Assembly (NCBI GenBank): GCA_905116865.2
Contig: CAJHNH020002530.1
Location: 30,001 to 94,000 of the forward strand
Source: Candidula unifasciata
Taxonomy: Eukaryota > Mollusca > Gastropoda > Stylommatophora > Geomitridae
DNA length: 64,000 bases
Reading direction: 5' to 3'
Part shown: positions 29,999 through 40,104 of the stretch, in pieces
Layout of the letters: the number at the start of each line of letters is the position of its first letter
Position numbering within the stretch: the stretch's first letter is position 1
Notes under the pieces: generated by a model
The model's input: the letters and a program-made list of their open reading frames with translations, nothing else
Databases searched by the model: none
What the model was told of the DNA's origin: nothing
Translations under genes and position numbers: made by a program

Positions 29999-30525
29999 CA
30001 ACAGTCCAGGAGTTTAACGCAACATCTAAAGCCCAGCAACAGTTCAGAAGTTTAACCCAACATCTAAAGCCCAGCAACAGTCCAGAAGTTTAACGCAACA
30101 TCTAAAGCCCAGCAACAGTCCAGAAGTTTAACATAACATCTTAAGCCCAGCAACAGTCCAGAAGTTTTAACACAACATCTAAAGCCCAGCAACAGTCCAG
30201 AAGTTTAACATAACATCTAAAGCCCAGCAACAGTCCAGAAGTTTAACATAACATCTAAAGCCCAGCAACAGTTCAGAAGTTTAACGCAACATCTAAAGCC
30301 CAGCAACAGTTCAGAAGTTTAACGCAACATCTAAAGCCCAGCAACAGTCCAGGAGTTTAACGCAACATCTAAAGCCCAGCAACAGTCCAGAAGTTTAACA
30401 CAACGTCTAAAGCCCAGCAACAGTCCAGAAGTTTAAAGCAACATCTAAAGCCCACCGACAGTCCAGAAGTTTAACACAACGTCTAAAGCCCAGCAACAGT
30501 CCAGAAGTTTAAAGCAACATCTAGA
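29999..30525 (+). repeat. Minisatellite in the short-isoform 3' UTR, 38 bp unit, about 14 copies
   Basis: Starts at the base after the exon 7a stop codon. Unit caacagtccagaagtttaac + gcaacatctaaagcccag. Likely transcribed as 3' UTR if exon 7a is used. No AATAAA was noticed within it or soon after. Confidence 0.9.
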
Positions 30526-30614
30526 AGGGTTTATTTCACACATCAGTTAATCTGTATTTCCAACTTTTGAAATTCTAATTTCACACGGAAAATATCCTAG
30601 TTTTAAAATGTATA

Positions 30615-30800
30615 TCCTCATATGGGTTCCAGAGCCCTATTGTGGGGGTGGGGGGAGAGGGGGGGAGAACAAGAGTAGACTGCCTGCCTGCCCAAAATCA
30701 TGTCATTATATTTGACGAATTGGGGAGCTTTCTTCAAAGTCAGAGTACATCTGCCTAAGGGGCTGGGAACCAACAGTCATCACGCAGTGTGTTCTGTTAC
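30615..30800 (+). mobile_element. R280 fragment
   Basis: 'atgggttccagagccctatt', 'gaacaagagtagactgcctg', 'catctgcctaaggggctggg'. Truncated before the tail. Confidence 0.65.
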
Positions 30801-31139
30801 TGTTTTTTTTCCCCTATTCGGTCATAGCATACCACAAAATATCTGGCATTGCCAGTTGCCTCCTTGAAAGTTTTGTACTCATGATTTTTCATAGTGATTA
30901 TCTTTTTGTGCAACTGCTGTGAAAGGTGAGGGGGGGGGGGTCTTATACATGTGAGCATCTTGTAATGGAAAAAATATGGTAATTATGTTGTTTGTATATA
31001 GCACTTAACGACTCTCAGTGTTTGCGATATGGTAATTGTTGTAATATGTTGTCGATGTTTCATTATCTGTTTTATTATGTGACCATGGTAGGAGAAAATT
31101 GTGATTTGATTGAGAATTTTCAATTTATTTATGGTAGCT
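30801..31139. other. No feature recognised
   Basis: AT-rich; short poly-G run at 30931-30939. Confidence 0.4.
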
Positions 31140-31350
31140 AGGTAATTGTACCCCACTAGGACGTCACACAATTGATAAACACCCGGTGACACAAAGTGCC
31201 ACCATGCGGATGAGGACCACCCGTGGAGAGGTCGCAGAAATCCCTGTTCAGCCGCTAGGCCATATTTTAGGCCCAGCTATATTTAGGGCCCCCCGACAAA
31301 AGCTAGGGCGGGCTTCCAAATAACCAAAAATTGCATCCCACATGGGGACG
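31140..31350 (-). mobile_element. R220 repeat, inverted
   Basis: 'gtgacacaaagtgccaccat', 'gcggatgaggaccacccgtg', 'tgcatcccacatggggacga' are the reverse of blocks at 44820-44960 and 45200-45240. Confidence 0.65.
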
Positions 31351-31739
31351 ACAAGAGCATGTAGCATCTCTATTTGTTTATATATATATTTATTTTGGTT
31401 GTTCTTTCTGCAATTTTGCCAGAAAATGTTTTCACGTTGTTGATATTTAAATAATGCAGACCCAAACGTTAAATTGTATTGGTGATGTATTGGTGATGTA
31501 TTGATGATGTATTGATGATGTATTGATGTCCTGATTCTTTAAGGTTTGAGAAGGTGTGAACTTGGCTAGAAGCCTTAACGATACGTCTCATTAACAGGTT
31601 ATTATAGGCAAGTCAGAAAAATGACATTTGTGGGGAATAGGACACAACCTGAAGTGTCAGTTTTTCAGCTTCTCTGGGCGATGGGATTAAACCATTGTCT
31701 CTGCCTGTGATAGGGCTGGAATGTGTGGCTTAGAGGGGG
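31351..31739. other. No gene; small tandem repeat
   Basis: A 'gatgtattgat' array of about five units at 31480-31530; otherwise nothing assigned. Confidence 0.5.
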
Positions 31740-32290
31740 AACTAGTTAAGTTAGTCGACAGATTATTCTTGCACATCGAACCGTTCAGTCCATAACTGCT
31801 TGGATCCCCTCCTCAGTAAATCCTGCAGTGTGTGTCACCAGTTCAGTTTTTTTTTTTTTTTTTTTTTTTTAATTCTTCTTTGGCTTCCTGCATAGTACTC
31901 TTGTCTGGCCACACTCTTTTAACATACTATTCTTGCATCTGGTCATGGTTGTAGAGTCACAGTCATTACTTGGTTATCACAAACGTCTTACTTCTCATAG
32001 AGCATTCAGTGTATCATCCTGGTCCATGGCATGTCTGCCCTCCATGGTAGCATCACCTGCAAGCCTATCTGCTTGCTCATTCCCTTGCACACCTGTATAT
32101 GTGCACTGGCAGGAATATCGAAACATATATGTCAGTCCCGACTGCCTAAGATACTCCAGCCACTATTTATGGACTTAGTCCATCTTGCATCTTCCTGATC
32201 ATACTTATGGAGTCACAGAGAAAACATGCGCGGGTAAGGGTCAGTGTCTCCAGCCATCCAGCCATGTTATTACTTTGGTCACTGCCACGA
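31740..32290 (-). mobile_element. Non-LTR element, RNase H region and downstream part, minus strand
   Basis: Minus strand around 32110-32040 reads YTGVQGNEQADRLAGDA, the RNase H end block, then a decayed sequence. 31750-31900 matches 24831-24900 and 40105-40200. A poly-T run of 30 lies at 31848-31870. Confidence 0.65.
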
Positions 32291-32484
32291 CCTGCGTAGT
32301 CAGAAAGGGAACTGATTATCTCAACCCATACAGCTGTGATTTTCTGTATGTGATATTCTAGAAATCTTAACTCCCTGAGTTTGAATGGTTGGTAACACTA
32401 GTAAGCACTTCAGAAAAGGCTGGACAAACCTTCATCTTTGTGCTGGCGTATGGGGGTGTTTGAGGCTACAAGCATGCAGATTAC

Positions 32485-32641
32485 CTTGCAGACACTGTAA
32501 TTGATATGGCTGTTCCAGCACTGAACACAAGCTTTTTTATCAATGCCATGCACAGCACTTGCAGCAAAGGCAAATATCCCCCCAAAAAGCATGACTACAT
32601 ATCCGAGACTGGGCTGACGGACATGGGGGTGCAGCCTAGAG
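32485..32641 (-). CDS. Candidate minus-strand exon, unknown membrane-type protein
   Basis: On the minus strand a pyrimidine-rich acceptor (tgtttcctttcttgcag) precedes and gtaatc follows. The 157 nt give one base plus 52 open codons: SRLHPHVRQPSLGYVVMLFG then GIFAFAASAVHGIDKK and ACVQCWNSHINYSVCK. GYVVMLFGGIFAFAASAV is a plausible transmembrane segment, and the rest is Cys-rich (C-x2-C). I do not recognise the family and no partner exon was found nearby. It could be an exon of an antisense or nested gene, a captured gene fragment, or chance. Confidence 0.35.
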
Positions 32642-32959
32642 CTGCAAGAAAGGAAACATTTCACCAAGGGGACAGGATGTTTGATTAATCAACACTTGTG
32701 GAGAAGGAGATTGTAGCACCTGGTGCAGAGGGATGTGGAGAACATTGAATAATTAGTTTAATGAGTCATGTAACTAAAATATTAATGAGAATTAACATGA
32801 GAAGATATTATTATCTGTGGAGATATATGACAGGGCACATGGTGATGATGATGAGCACTGTATGCTTTATGTGCCACTTTTTTTTAACGCTTTTACATCT
32901 GCCGGTAACATGTACAGTTTTACATAATATTTTGCAATACAACAGAACTATAGTAGAAA

Positions 32960-33245
32960 GTAAAAGTAAAGATCCCTTTTTAAGCCTTTGGCGCATCGGG
33001 CATATGGAAAGAGCACCCATATTTTTACAGACACATCATCACTAGGTGGGTAATGTGGTCAGCATTACGCCAGCGGTCTTTACTTCCCCAGTACAGCCAT
33101 CCTGGTACCCATTTTAGGCCGGGTCGACCTGTGAAGCCCCATACCATGATAGAAATCCACGCAGCCAGCAGTGAGTTTCGATCGCGGTCTGTTAGAATTA
33201 CGAGTCAGACTCGCAACGCCTGAGCAACGAACGTCGCTACAACGG
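32960..33245 (-). mobile_element. S-alpha-type SINE, inverted
   Basis: 'atcgggcatatggaaagagc', 'gtaatgtggtcagcattacg', 'taggccgggtcgacctgtga', ending in a head with 'gtttcgatcgcggtctgtta'. Same subtype at 42855-43155 and 55550-55740. Confidence 0.65.
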
Positions 33246-33315
33246 AACTATGTCTGTTAGTAAACATTCCAATTTCATGTTCAGCAATAGGGCAGCTGGT
33301 ATTATTTATTATCAT

Positions 33316-33552
33316 TGTTGTTATTTTTGTTCCAACCTTGTCATTGTATGTACATTACATATCATATAACATAAGTTGTTATTTTTGTTCCAACCTTGTC
33401 ATTGTGTGTACATTACATGTCATATAACATAAGTTGTTATTTTTGTTCCAACCTTGTCATCGTGTGTACATTACATGTCATATAACATAAGTTGTTATTT
33501 TTGTTCCAACCTTGTCATTGTGTGTACATTACATGTCATATAACATAAGTTG
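33316..33552. repeat. Minisatellite, 58 bp unit, 4 copies
   Basis: 'taagttgttatttttgttcc' with 'attacatgtcatataaca'; very homogeneous. Confidence 0.95.
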
Positions 33553-33599
33553 TTCTTTTTGTGTTGGTGTATTTTCATATCATACAACCACATGTATGC

Positions 33600-33832
33600 T
33601 CACCTGCAGATCCGGAGATTGTGGGTTCAAATACGAACAGAACAGGACTTATTTCAAATATGACCTGCCTAAAATTGGCACTAGGTAAAGTCATGGGATG
33701 TAAAGGCGGCCGGCGTGATGTTAAACCCACATCACCTCCTACGTGCTGGATGGTCTGTGAAATATAGGTCTGTCCTTCTATGCCAAGTACACCTGAAGGC
33801 GTGTTAAAATGTGCTTTACTTTCCTGTATAGC
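33600..33832 (+). mobile_element. S-alpha SINE, head decayed
   Basis: 'gattgtgggttcaaatacga' (box B), 'aaggcggccggcgtgatgtt', 'gaaatataggtctgtccttc', end 'gtgctttactttcc'. Confidence 0.7.
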
Positions 33833-33837
33833 CACTT

Positions 33838-35012
33838 GGTGGGTGAGTGCTTGCCTGTGTGTGTGTGTGGGTGAGTGCTGGCCTGTGTGTGTGTGCACGT
33901 GGGTGAGTGCTAGCCTGTGTGCGTGGGTGAGTGCTGGCCTGTGTGTGTTAGTGCTGGCCTGTGTGTGGGTGAGTGCTGGCCTGTGTGTGTGTGGGTGAGT
34001 GCTGGCCTGTGTGTGTGTGTGCACGTGGGTGAGTGCTAGCCTGTGTGCGTGGGTGAGTGCTGGCCTGTGTGTGTGTGTGTGGGTTAGTGCTGGCCTGTGT
34101 GCGTGGGTTAGTGCTGGTCTGTGTGTGTGGGTTAGTGTTGGCCTGTGTGTGTGGGTTAGTGCTAGCCTGTGTGCGTGGGTTAGTGTTGGCCTGTGTGTGT
34201 GCATGGGTGAGTGCTGGCCTGTGGGTGAGTGCTGGCCTGTGTGGGTTAGTGCTGGCCTGTGTGTGTGTGCATGGGTGAGTGTTGGCCTGTGTGTGTGCAT
34301 GGGTGAGTGCTGGCCTGTGTGTGTGCATGGGTGAATGCTGGCCTGTGTGTGCACGTGGGTGAGTGCTGGCCTGTTTGTGCACATGGGTGAGTCCTCGCCT
34401 GTGTGTGTGTGCGCGTGGGTAAGTGCTGGCCTCTGTGTATGCGTGGGTTAGTGCTGGCCTGTGTGTGGGTGAGTGCTGGCCTGTGCATGGGTGAGTACTG
34501 GCCTGTGTGGGGGTAAGTACTGGCCTGTGCGGGGGTGAGTGCTGGCCTGTGCGTGGGTGAGTGCTGGCCTGTGAGTGGGTGAGTGCTGGCCTGTGAGTGG
34601 GTGAGTACTGGCCTGTGCATGGGTGGTTACTAGCTTGTGTATGAGTGAGTACTGGCCTGTGAGTGGGTGAGTGCTGGCCTGTGAGTGGGTGAGTGCTGGC
34701 CTGTGAGTGGGTGAGTGCTGGCCTGTGAGTGGGTGAGTGCTGGCCTGTGAGTGGGTGAGTGCTGGCCTGTGCATGGGTGGTTACTAGCTTGTGTATGAGT
34801 GAGTACTGGCCTGTGAGTACTGGCCTGTGTGTGGGTGAGTACTGGCCTGTGAGTGGGTGAGTGCTGGCCTGTGAGTGGGTGAGTACTGGCCTGTGAGTGG
34901 GTGAGTACTGGCCTGTGAGTGGGTGAGTACTGGCCTGTGAGTGGGTGAGTACTGGCCTGTGCGTGGGTGAGTACTGGCCTGTGAGTGGGTGAGTGCTGGC
35001 CTGTGCAAGTGT
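33838..35012. repeat. Minisatellite, about 20-24 bp unit, roughly 55 copies
   Basis: Core gggtgagtgctggcctgtg with variable (GT)n spacers, which are longer before 34480 and short afterwards. The variable spacers suggest nested microsatellite slippage. Long frames on both strands are artefacts. Confidence 0.95.
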
Positions 35013-35139
35013 GTGTTTGTGTCTTTATTGATGTAGTAACATTTTAGAATGTTTATTTTTATTATTTCATTTTTTTAATTATACATAATAAATTGTACAG
35101 AACTAATTCAGACCTCATAGGAGCTGTGTTGGGATTTTT

Positions 35140-35375
35140 GTGAAAGGAAGTGATGCTGTAATGTAGCTTCTTTCTCTTTTTTTTAGCTTCTTCTTTTGTC
35201 TTCGTCTCGTCTTCCTTCTCTGCCATTTATCCCCTAATGGAGCATAGGCCCTCAACCTGTTCATGCCAGTTTGTTCTGTCCTTTGCTAGCACATGCAGTA
35301 GCTTATCTCGTGTCCTCCCAACATCTTTTTTCACATTATTCTTACTTTCCCTTCATCGCCATGCTCACTAGTTTA
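35140..35375 (-). mobile_element. Non-LTR reverse transcriptase tail, minus strand
   Basis: 'ctaatggagcataggccctc' and 'gctagcacatgcagtagctt' match 41110-41180; preceded by CTT-rich sequence (the reversed GAA tail). Confidence 0.6.
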
Positions 35376-35390
35376 GTTGGTTTAAACCCT

Positions 35391-35580
35391 CTGCACAGTG
35401 ACTCGGTGACGAACTCCTAGTGGTCCGGGTTTAAGCCCTGGGGTAGGCAGAAAAGCCACATTTCTCCCAGATTTATGCTATCTATCATGGAATCAAGGCC
35501 TAAGGGTTGCGATATCCATAGTACCGAGCCAAAGGGTTTACAACTCATAGTTTATGGATACTTTAACAAACAAATTTAAA
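35391..35580 (+). mobile_element. S-zeta tRNA-like SINE, copy 1
   Basis: Head 'agtgactcggtgacgaactc' and 'ggtccgggtttaagccctgg' (box B-like), body 'ggcagaaaagccacatttct', 'gttgcgatatccatagtacc', then an A-rich end 'aacaaacaaattt'. Second copy at 62290-62475. Confidence 0.7.
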
Positions 35581-35659
35581 AAAAAAATATTTTTTTTCAA
35601 ACTTTTTTGTGCAGTTTGGTGTGCCTTTATTTTATTTTTTACTCTGCTGGTTCCAGTGC

Positions 35660-35742
35660 TTCTTCTCTTTAAATATCTGGCTTACTTGCATGCAGAATGT
35701 TGGTTCTGAACAACCAGAACTTTCCCCCAGAGTTTTACAGCT
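35660..35742. mobile_element. R280 remnants, both orientations
   Basis: 'cttgcatgcagaatgttggt' (reverse) runs into 'gaacaaccagaactttcccc' (forward). Confidence 0.5.
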
Positions 35743-35744
35743 GG

Positions 35745-36020
35745 TAAAAAGTAAAGGACCCTTTTCACGCCTTTCAGGGGTATTGGGTATATAGGGTTAG
35801 ACCTGTATTTTATAGACCAAGCGGCACGTGGTGGGTGATATTATCAGCATCACGCCAGCCACCTTTACTTCCCAGGACTACCTGATACCCACTCAAGACT
35901 GGGTCGACCTGGAAGCCAAGGTCATTTTTGGAAAAGAAAATCCGGCCTTTGTTGGGAACCGAACCCACGACCTTCTAATTGGCAGACAAGTGGTCTATCC
36001 GCTAGACCAGGGAGACTCTC
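35745..36020 (-). mobile_element. S-alpha tRNA-like SINE, inverted, complete
   Basis: Minus strand: box A 'tggtctagcgg' (plus: ccgctagacca), box B 'ggttcccaac' type, and the full body to 'aaaggacccttttcacgcct'. Confidence 0.75.
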
Positions 36021-36109
36021 TTTACAGCTGGTGAATGCGAAGAAGTCATTATTATAGTTGTTCACATCTTAGTTATCTTAGTTTCAGCTTCATAGCAGAC
36101 GGGTCGCCC

Positions 36110-36480
36110 CATAGTTGCTGCAATCCTGTGCCAACAAAAAACGCACAGAATGTCCATTCACTGTCCCCTGTGGTTTTGTCGACTCTCTGATACCCAGTTG
36201 GAGCCCAGTGTCGTGGTTTTCTGTATTTGTTTTGCACTCATGGGGTGGATTTGTTTATCTTTGTGTAGGTTTCTGCTGCAGCATTTATCCATCTCTTTCT
36301 TGGTCTTCCCCTTGTCTTCCTCCCATAAGTTCTGCTGAAAAAAGTGCAATCATCTCTCTCTCTCTCAGCCAGCCTCTCCCTCTTCTATCGTTGATCTTTC
36401 CAGTTGTCACTATATTCTCCAAAGGAACATTTTACGTTCAGTAGTTTACAATTGTTTATGTACTCTAGGTAAATTTCACC
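36110..36480 (-). mobile_element. Non-LTR tail, minus strand
   Basis: 36365-36480 is the reverse complement of 38225-38350 (agagggagaggctggcagag; aatgttcctttggagaat). Confidence 0.55.
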
Positions 36481-36509
36481 TACAATCTCTGGCTACATTC
36501 TCTCAAGAT

Positions 36510-36885
36510 GGCTGAACCATTAGTCTGCACACAATTAAGTCATATCTGTAAAAGGGATGTGCACATAAAACTGAAGTCTTGGAACCAGACAAAATGGTCA
36601 CTCCCTTGTTATTTTGAAGCCCCATTCTGGCTCTTGCCAGGGCGCCACAATATAGCCCAGCCATAAATATTGTCTAATGGCTGAACGCGGTTTCCAGGAC
36701 TTCTCCACGGGTGATCCTCATCCACATTGTGGCACTTTGTGTCATCGGGTGTTTATTCGCTTGGGTGATGTCCTAGTGGGGGAAAATGTACTACTACTAC
36801 TACTACCAGACAAAAGTCTAAAAGTGGACAACAACCAGGACTTTCCACGGGAGTTTACAGTGGGTAAACACGAAGAAGATACTTC
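36510..36885 (+). mobile_element. R280 fragments flanking an R220 copy
   Basis: R280 piece 36510-36600 (gtctgcacacaattaagtca), R220 piece 36610-36780 (tggctgaacgcggtttccag, gtgatcctcatccacattgt), R280 tail 36810-36885 (aaaagtggacaacaaccagg). Confidence 0.6.
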
Positions 36886-36930
36886 ACACCTCCAGCCATT
36901 TGTGTAAGTTTCTGTATCAAACTGTTTCAG

Positions 36931-37185
36931 GCTCCAGCCCAAGTATGGTCTCACAGAGGATGTTGCCCTCCACTCCGAAGCTTCCAACTCCTCCACGCTG
37001 ACCACAGACAGCCACGGCCATTCTCATGCATACGAGGTCAGCTCCGAGAGCTATGAAGACCTTCTCAACACAGTGACCAGTTCAGGGAGTCCCCGGCTGG
37101 AGGTGATGGATGCTGGCACCATTGCCGTGAAGAAGGAGAACATTGATGGAGTTTATGGGGAGATTCAGGATAACTCTGTGGCTGG
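36931..37185 (+). CDS. p53: p53-family gene, exon 7b (linker of the SAM-containing isoform)
   Basis: Acceptor 'aaactgtttcag', donor 'gtggctgg|gtaagt'. The 255 nt complete a Gln codon, then 84 codons and two bases: LQPKYGLTEDVALHSEASNS ... LEVMDAGTIAVKKENIDGVY GEIQDNSVAG. Ser/Thr-rich and acidic, as expected between the tetramerisation and SAM domains of p63/p73. VKKE fits the sumoylation consensus (hydrophobic-K-x-E). Phase matches exon 6, making it the alternative to exon 7a. Confidence 0.9.
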
Positions 37186-37189
37186 GTAA

Positions 37190-37315
37190 GTTGCTTCTCC
37201 TCCTCCTCCTCCTCTTTTTCTTCTTTATCCTCCTCTCATTTTATCTTCTTATTCTTCTTTTGTCTCTTCCTATTCTTCTTCATCTCCTCTTCCTATTCTT
37301 CCTCTTTTTCTTCAA
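37190..37315. repeat. (CTT/CCT)n pyrimidine tract after exon 7b
   Basis: Begins a few bases inside the intron; mixed cttctc and cctcct units. Confidence 0.85.
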
Positions 37316-37342
37316 ACATTTATTAATTACCATTACAACTTC

Positions 37343-37625
37343 TTATGGAAGTCACCATGGCGTAGCAGCTGAATACTTGCCTGTGGATCCAAAGGTTGTA
37401 GGTTCAGATCCTAGTGGTGCCAGACCTTTTTTTTTTAAAGACTTTGGCACTCAGGTCGACCTACCCTCAAATAGGCACCAAGTAATGTCCTGGGAAGTCA
37501 AGGCAGCCCACCTTGTGTTGACCACATCACCCACTGAGTCCCGATTGGTCTATAAGATAGAGGTCTTGCCCCAGAAACCTGAAGGCGTGGAAATGGGACC
37601 TTTACTTTTGCAACTTTTTAGGATT
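37343..37625 (+). mobile_element. S-alpha tRNA-like SINE, complete
   Basis: Head 'accatggcgtagcagctga' (box A), 'gtaggttcagatcctagtgg' (box B), body 'gaccacatcacccactgagt', end 'gggacctttacttttg'. Confidence 0.75.
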
Positions 37626-37789
37626 TGTTAAAACTTGCGCTTGCTGCTGAAAGAGTTTGTATATTTCATACAGTTTCAAAATTGTTCTTGTTAAAACTTT
37701 GAAAACCCTTGATAATGTTGGTGAGTTTGCTTTTATCCCAGTATATTATTGACTGTTGTGTACACGTCTGATGGATGCGTTATTCAAAT

Positions 37790-37945
37790 TAACAAGAGCA
37801 GTTTTGATGGAGATCCTTACAGATCATCCCTGGAGCTTGAGAGTTTGTGCTTTGTACAGTGCTCTCAGCAGGAAGCTAGCTGTTCAGTGTAGAGAGACCA
37901 AGCTATGTGGGGGGAAAAACCCAGTGCAGTCAAGTCAGTCCTGTT
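37790..37945 (+). mobile_element. S-delta SINE fragment
   Basis: 'agagtttgtgctttgtacag', 'tctcagcaggaagctagc', 'aacccagtgcagtcaagtca'. Confidence 0.5.
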
Positions 37946-37964
37946 GAATTTAACTTTATACTGT

Positions 37965-38245
37965 CTGTTACTGGGAAGTAAAGGCAGTCGGTGTCATGTT
38001 GACCGCTGAGTGTCGATTGGTCTATAACAGCAGTTTTCAACCTGCCATTCGCGACCCTTTTTTTGGGTCGAAGGACCCTTTCACACAGGTCACCTAAAAC
38101 TGTCGGAAAACACTTATTCATTGAAGTCATAAAGGACAATAATTATTTGGGGGTCGCCACAACATGGGGAACTTTATTAAAGGGTCGCAGCATTAGGAAG
38201 GTTAAGAGCCACTGGTCTATGACATGTAGGTGAAATTACCTAGAG
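37965..38245 (+). mobile_element. S-alpha SINE piece split by the SPIN-like element
   Basis: 'tactgggaagtaaaggcagt' to 'tcgattggtctataa' (38027), then resumes at 38215 'gtctatgacatgtaggt'. Proves the hAT insertion is younger than this SINE copy. Confidence 0.7.
38028..38214. mobile_element. SPIN-like hAT miniature transposon, copy 2
   Basis: Starts 'cagcagttttcaacctgcca', ends 'cattaggaaggttaagagcc' + actg. Internal 'gggtcgaaggaccctttcac' and 'ggaaaacacttattcattga' fit the SPIN-type consensus closely. The 8-bp target duplication is gtctataa (38020-38027) and gtctatga (38215-38222). Confidence 0.85.
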
Positions 38246-38450
38246 TATATAAACAATGGTAAGCTACCGAACGTAAAATGTTCCTTTGGAGAATGTTGTG
38301 ACGACTGGAAAGATCAACGGTAGAAGAGGGAGAGGCTGGCAGAGAGAGATATCATCGGTGGAACTGATCCAGAGAACAAGAGACCAAGATCTCTGAAAAT
38401 TCATGAACGTCTACTTCACTCAGCAGGGGAGATGTTGATGATGATGACAC
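38246..38450 (+). mobile_element. Non-LTR tail fragment
   Basis: 'ggaagagggagaggctggca'-like blocks and GATGATGATG end; inverse of 36365-36480. Confidence 0.5.
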
Positions 38451-38589
38451 AAACACCTAGGGAACTGAACTGTCAACACAGCTTCATCTAAAATCCCCTT
38501 AGCATTCTCTGGCTGTTTTTCTTGGGCCACACATGCCTTTTCATTCCGCTGGCAAGACATCAACGTCGCTGCTTTGATAAACATCATTC

Positions 38590-39072
38590 ATTTATTCATG
38601 TAGCAGGTCCTTTGCAGAACGTAGCTTTATCACAGTCTGCCTAAAAGAAACTCGGTCTCTTGCCAGTTCTTCCGCCTCATGAACTTTCACACTCAAGGAG
38701 TCACTTATATCTTGTACCCATCTTCGTGTCGGTCGGCCCCTGCCCCTCCTTCCTGGTACCATGCCTTCTGATATCATTTTTTCCAATCCGTTGTGGCGCT
38801 TGATATGACCAAAATATTTCAGCTTTCGAGAAAGGATGCTGTTTATTAGCCAATCTTCCTTGATGTTCAGATCTTTTAAGATGTCAATATTTCTCATCTT
38901 CTTTGTCCAAGATATTCTGAGAATCTTTCTATAGCATTTCAGCTCAAAAGCCCCTATTCTCTTTCTTAAGGACTGAGAGATAGTCCACGACTCACATCCG
39001 TATGTAGCCACAGGGAAGATAGTCCACGACTCACATCCGTATGTAGCCACAGGGAAGATGATAAACATCAGT
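38590..39072 (-). mobile_element. Non-LTR reverse transcriptase tail, minus strand, open frame of 158 codons
   Basis: FELKCYRKILRISWTKKMRN, LKYFGHIKRHNGLEKMISEG, GRRGRGRPTRRWVQDISDSL in one frame: the YGCESWT...CYRKILRISW...FGHI.R...GRPxRRW tail of L1/RTE-like polyproteins. The block encoding YGCESWTI is duplicated (38975-39057, about 42-bp spacing), a recent slippage event. One of the best preserved tails, but without catalytic domains. Confidence 0.8.
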
Positions 39073-39077
39073 TAAGG

Positions 39078-39190
39078 GATTTTGTGTATTTTTGTGGTTT
39101 TGTGTGATTTATGTGCTGATGAAGGCTCTGTAGCTGCAGCGTTCACTTTTTGTTTGTGTTCATAATATTGTGAAGCTCACTGACCTACCT
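39078..39190 (+). repeat. Interspersed repeat, pair with 46010-46125
   Basis: 'tttatgtgctgatgaaggct' and 'aatattgtgaagctcactga' occur reversed at 46010-46125. Confidence 0.7.
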
Positions 39191-39299
39191 TTCGTGGAGT
39201 TTTATATCTATAAATATACTGAGAGAGGTGGTCCAAGTGACAGGAAGGGGGCAAAGTTCACAATCAGACAGTATGTCAAGATCTTCAAACCCACACCTT

Positions 39300-39545
39300 A
39301 CAAACCCGAGCGGATCAGTCACAGATACCATGGTTTGGACATGTATGCAGAGTGGGAGAACATTGGCTACCATGGCAGTCACGGGAGGCTAAGAACCAAG
39401 GAACTAGACCTCCAGGTTGACCCAGGGTCCGCTGGGAAGACAGTCCCTAATAGAGGAATGGAATGGAACAAAGCCAGAAAGAAAACTGCAGATAGAGACG
39501 TCTGGGGATCTCTCTGGAAAACCTCCACACCCCAAGGTAGAAGTT
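39300..39545 (+). mobile_element. Non-LTR reverse transcriptase tail fragment
   Basis: Frame PWFGHVCRVGEHWLPWQSRE, then GTRPPG*PRVRWEDS: the FGHVxR...RPPGxPxxRWxD pattern with one stop. Confidence 0.6.
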
Positions 39546-39744
39546 AAAGTTAGGTGCATATCCTTTACAGAACGTAGCAGAACCGACCCCAGCAATTTTT
39601 TGGCTGTTGTGGTTTTTCTAGGCAGATTTATGTCCAGTAGTTTTGCCATTGCTTTATGGACTGTCAGCTTCTTGATACCACTGTCGAAACCGGCGCAAGG
39701 CCGGCAGCTGGGATCAGACAAGGTCGAAGAGGAGTGACCAAATA
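39546..39744. other. No feature recognised
   Basis: Unassigned intron 7 sequence. Confidence 0.4.
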
Positions 39745-39822
39745 GTTCTATAAAATATAGGTCTAGCCCTCTAAGCTGAATAAACTTGAAGGCGAGGACA
39801 AGGGTCCTGTACTTGACTTAAC
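39745..39822 (+). mobile_element. S-alpha SINE, 3' end
   Basis: 'tataaaatataggtctagcc' to 'agggtcctgtacttgactta', ending 24 bases before exon 8. Confidence 0.65.
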
Positions 39823-39845
39823 CTTGTACTGTCTGTGATCCCCAG

Positions 39846-39939
39846 GTGGTTGGCAAGACTGGGGTTGTCCGCTTACATTGACAGATTCCAGCAGCACGGC
39901 TACGAAAACCTGTTCCAGCTGGATGAGTTCTGTAAAGAG
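39846..39939 (+). CDS. p53: p53-family gene, exon 8 (first half of SAM domain)
   Basis: Acceptor 'ctgtgatccccag', donor 'aaagag|gtattt'. The 94 nt complete Gly and encode WLARLGLSAYIDRFQQHGYE then NLFQLDEFCKE. The pattern WLxxLGLxxYxxxFxxxGYxxLxxLxxh is that of a SAM (sterile alpha motif) domain, the protein-interaction module that distinguishes p63/p73 from p53. Phase 0 at its 3' end. Confidence 0.92.
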
Positions 39940-40104
39940 GTATTTTTCGTTTCTTCTTGTTCATCATTTCAGAGTCCTCATGACTTATGACCTAGTTAGG
40001 TTCCGACTAACGGGTCACAAGTTTGTTTGTTTTTACGACACTATTTTCATTCAAATTGGTTAGAAAATTGTACATAAAACACACTTTCAAATCTATGTTT
40101 GTGT

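Noticed and set aside
33575..34384. 269-codon minus frame rich in Thr/His/Pro
   Set aside because: Translation of the gggtgagtgctggcctgtg minisatellite and its (GT)n spacers.
36677..36907. 76-codon plus frame just before exon 7b as an extra exon
   Set aside because: Falls in R220 and R280 repeats; exon 7b has its own clear acceptor at 36928-36930.
39170..39547. 125-codon plus frame upstream of exon 8
   Set aside because: Its overlap with a non-LTR tail in another frame explains the openness; it has no splice link to the gene.
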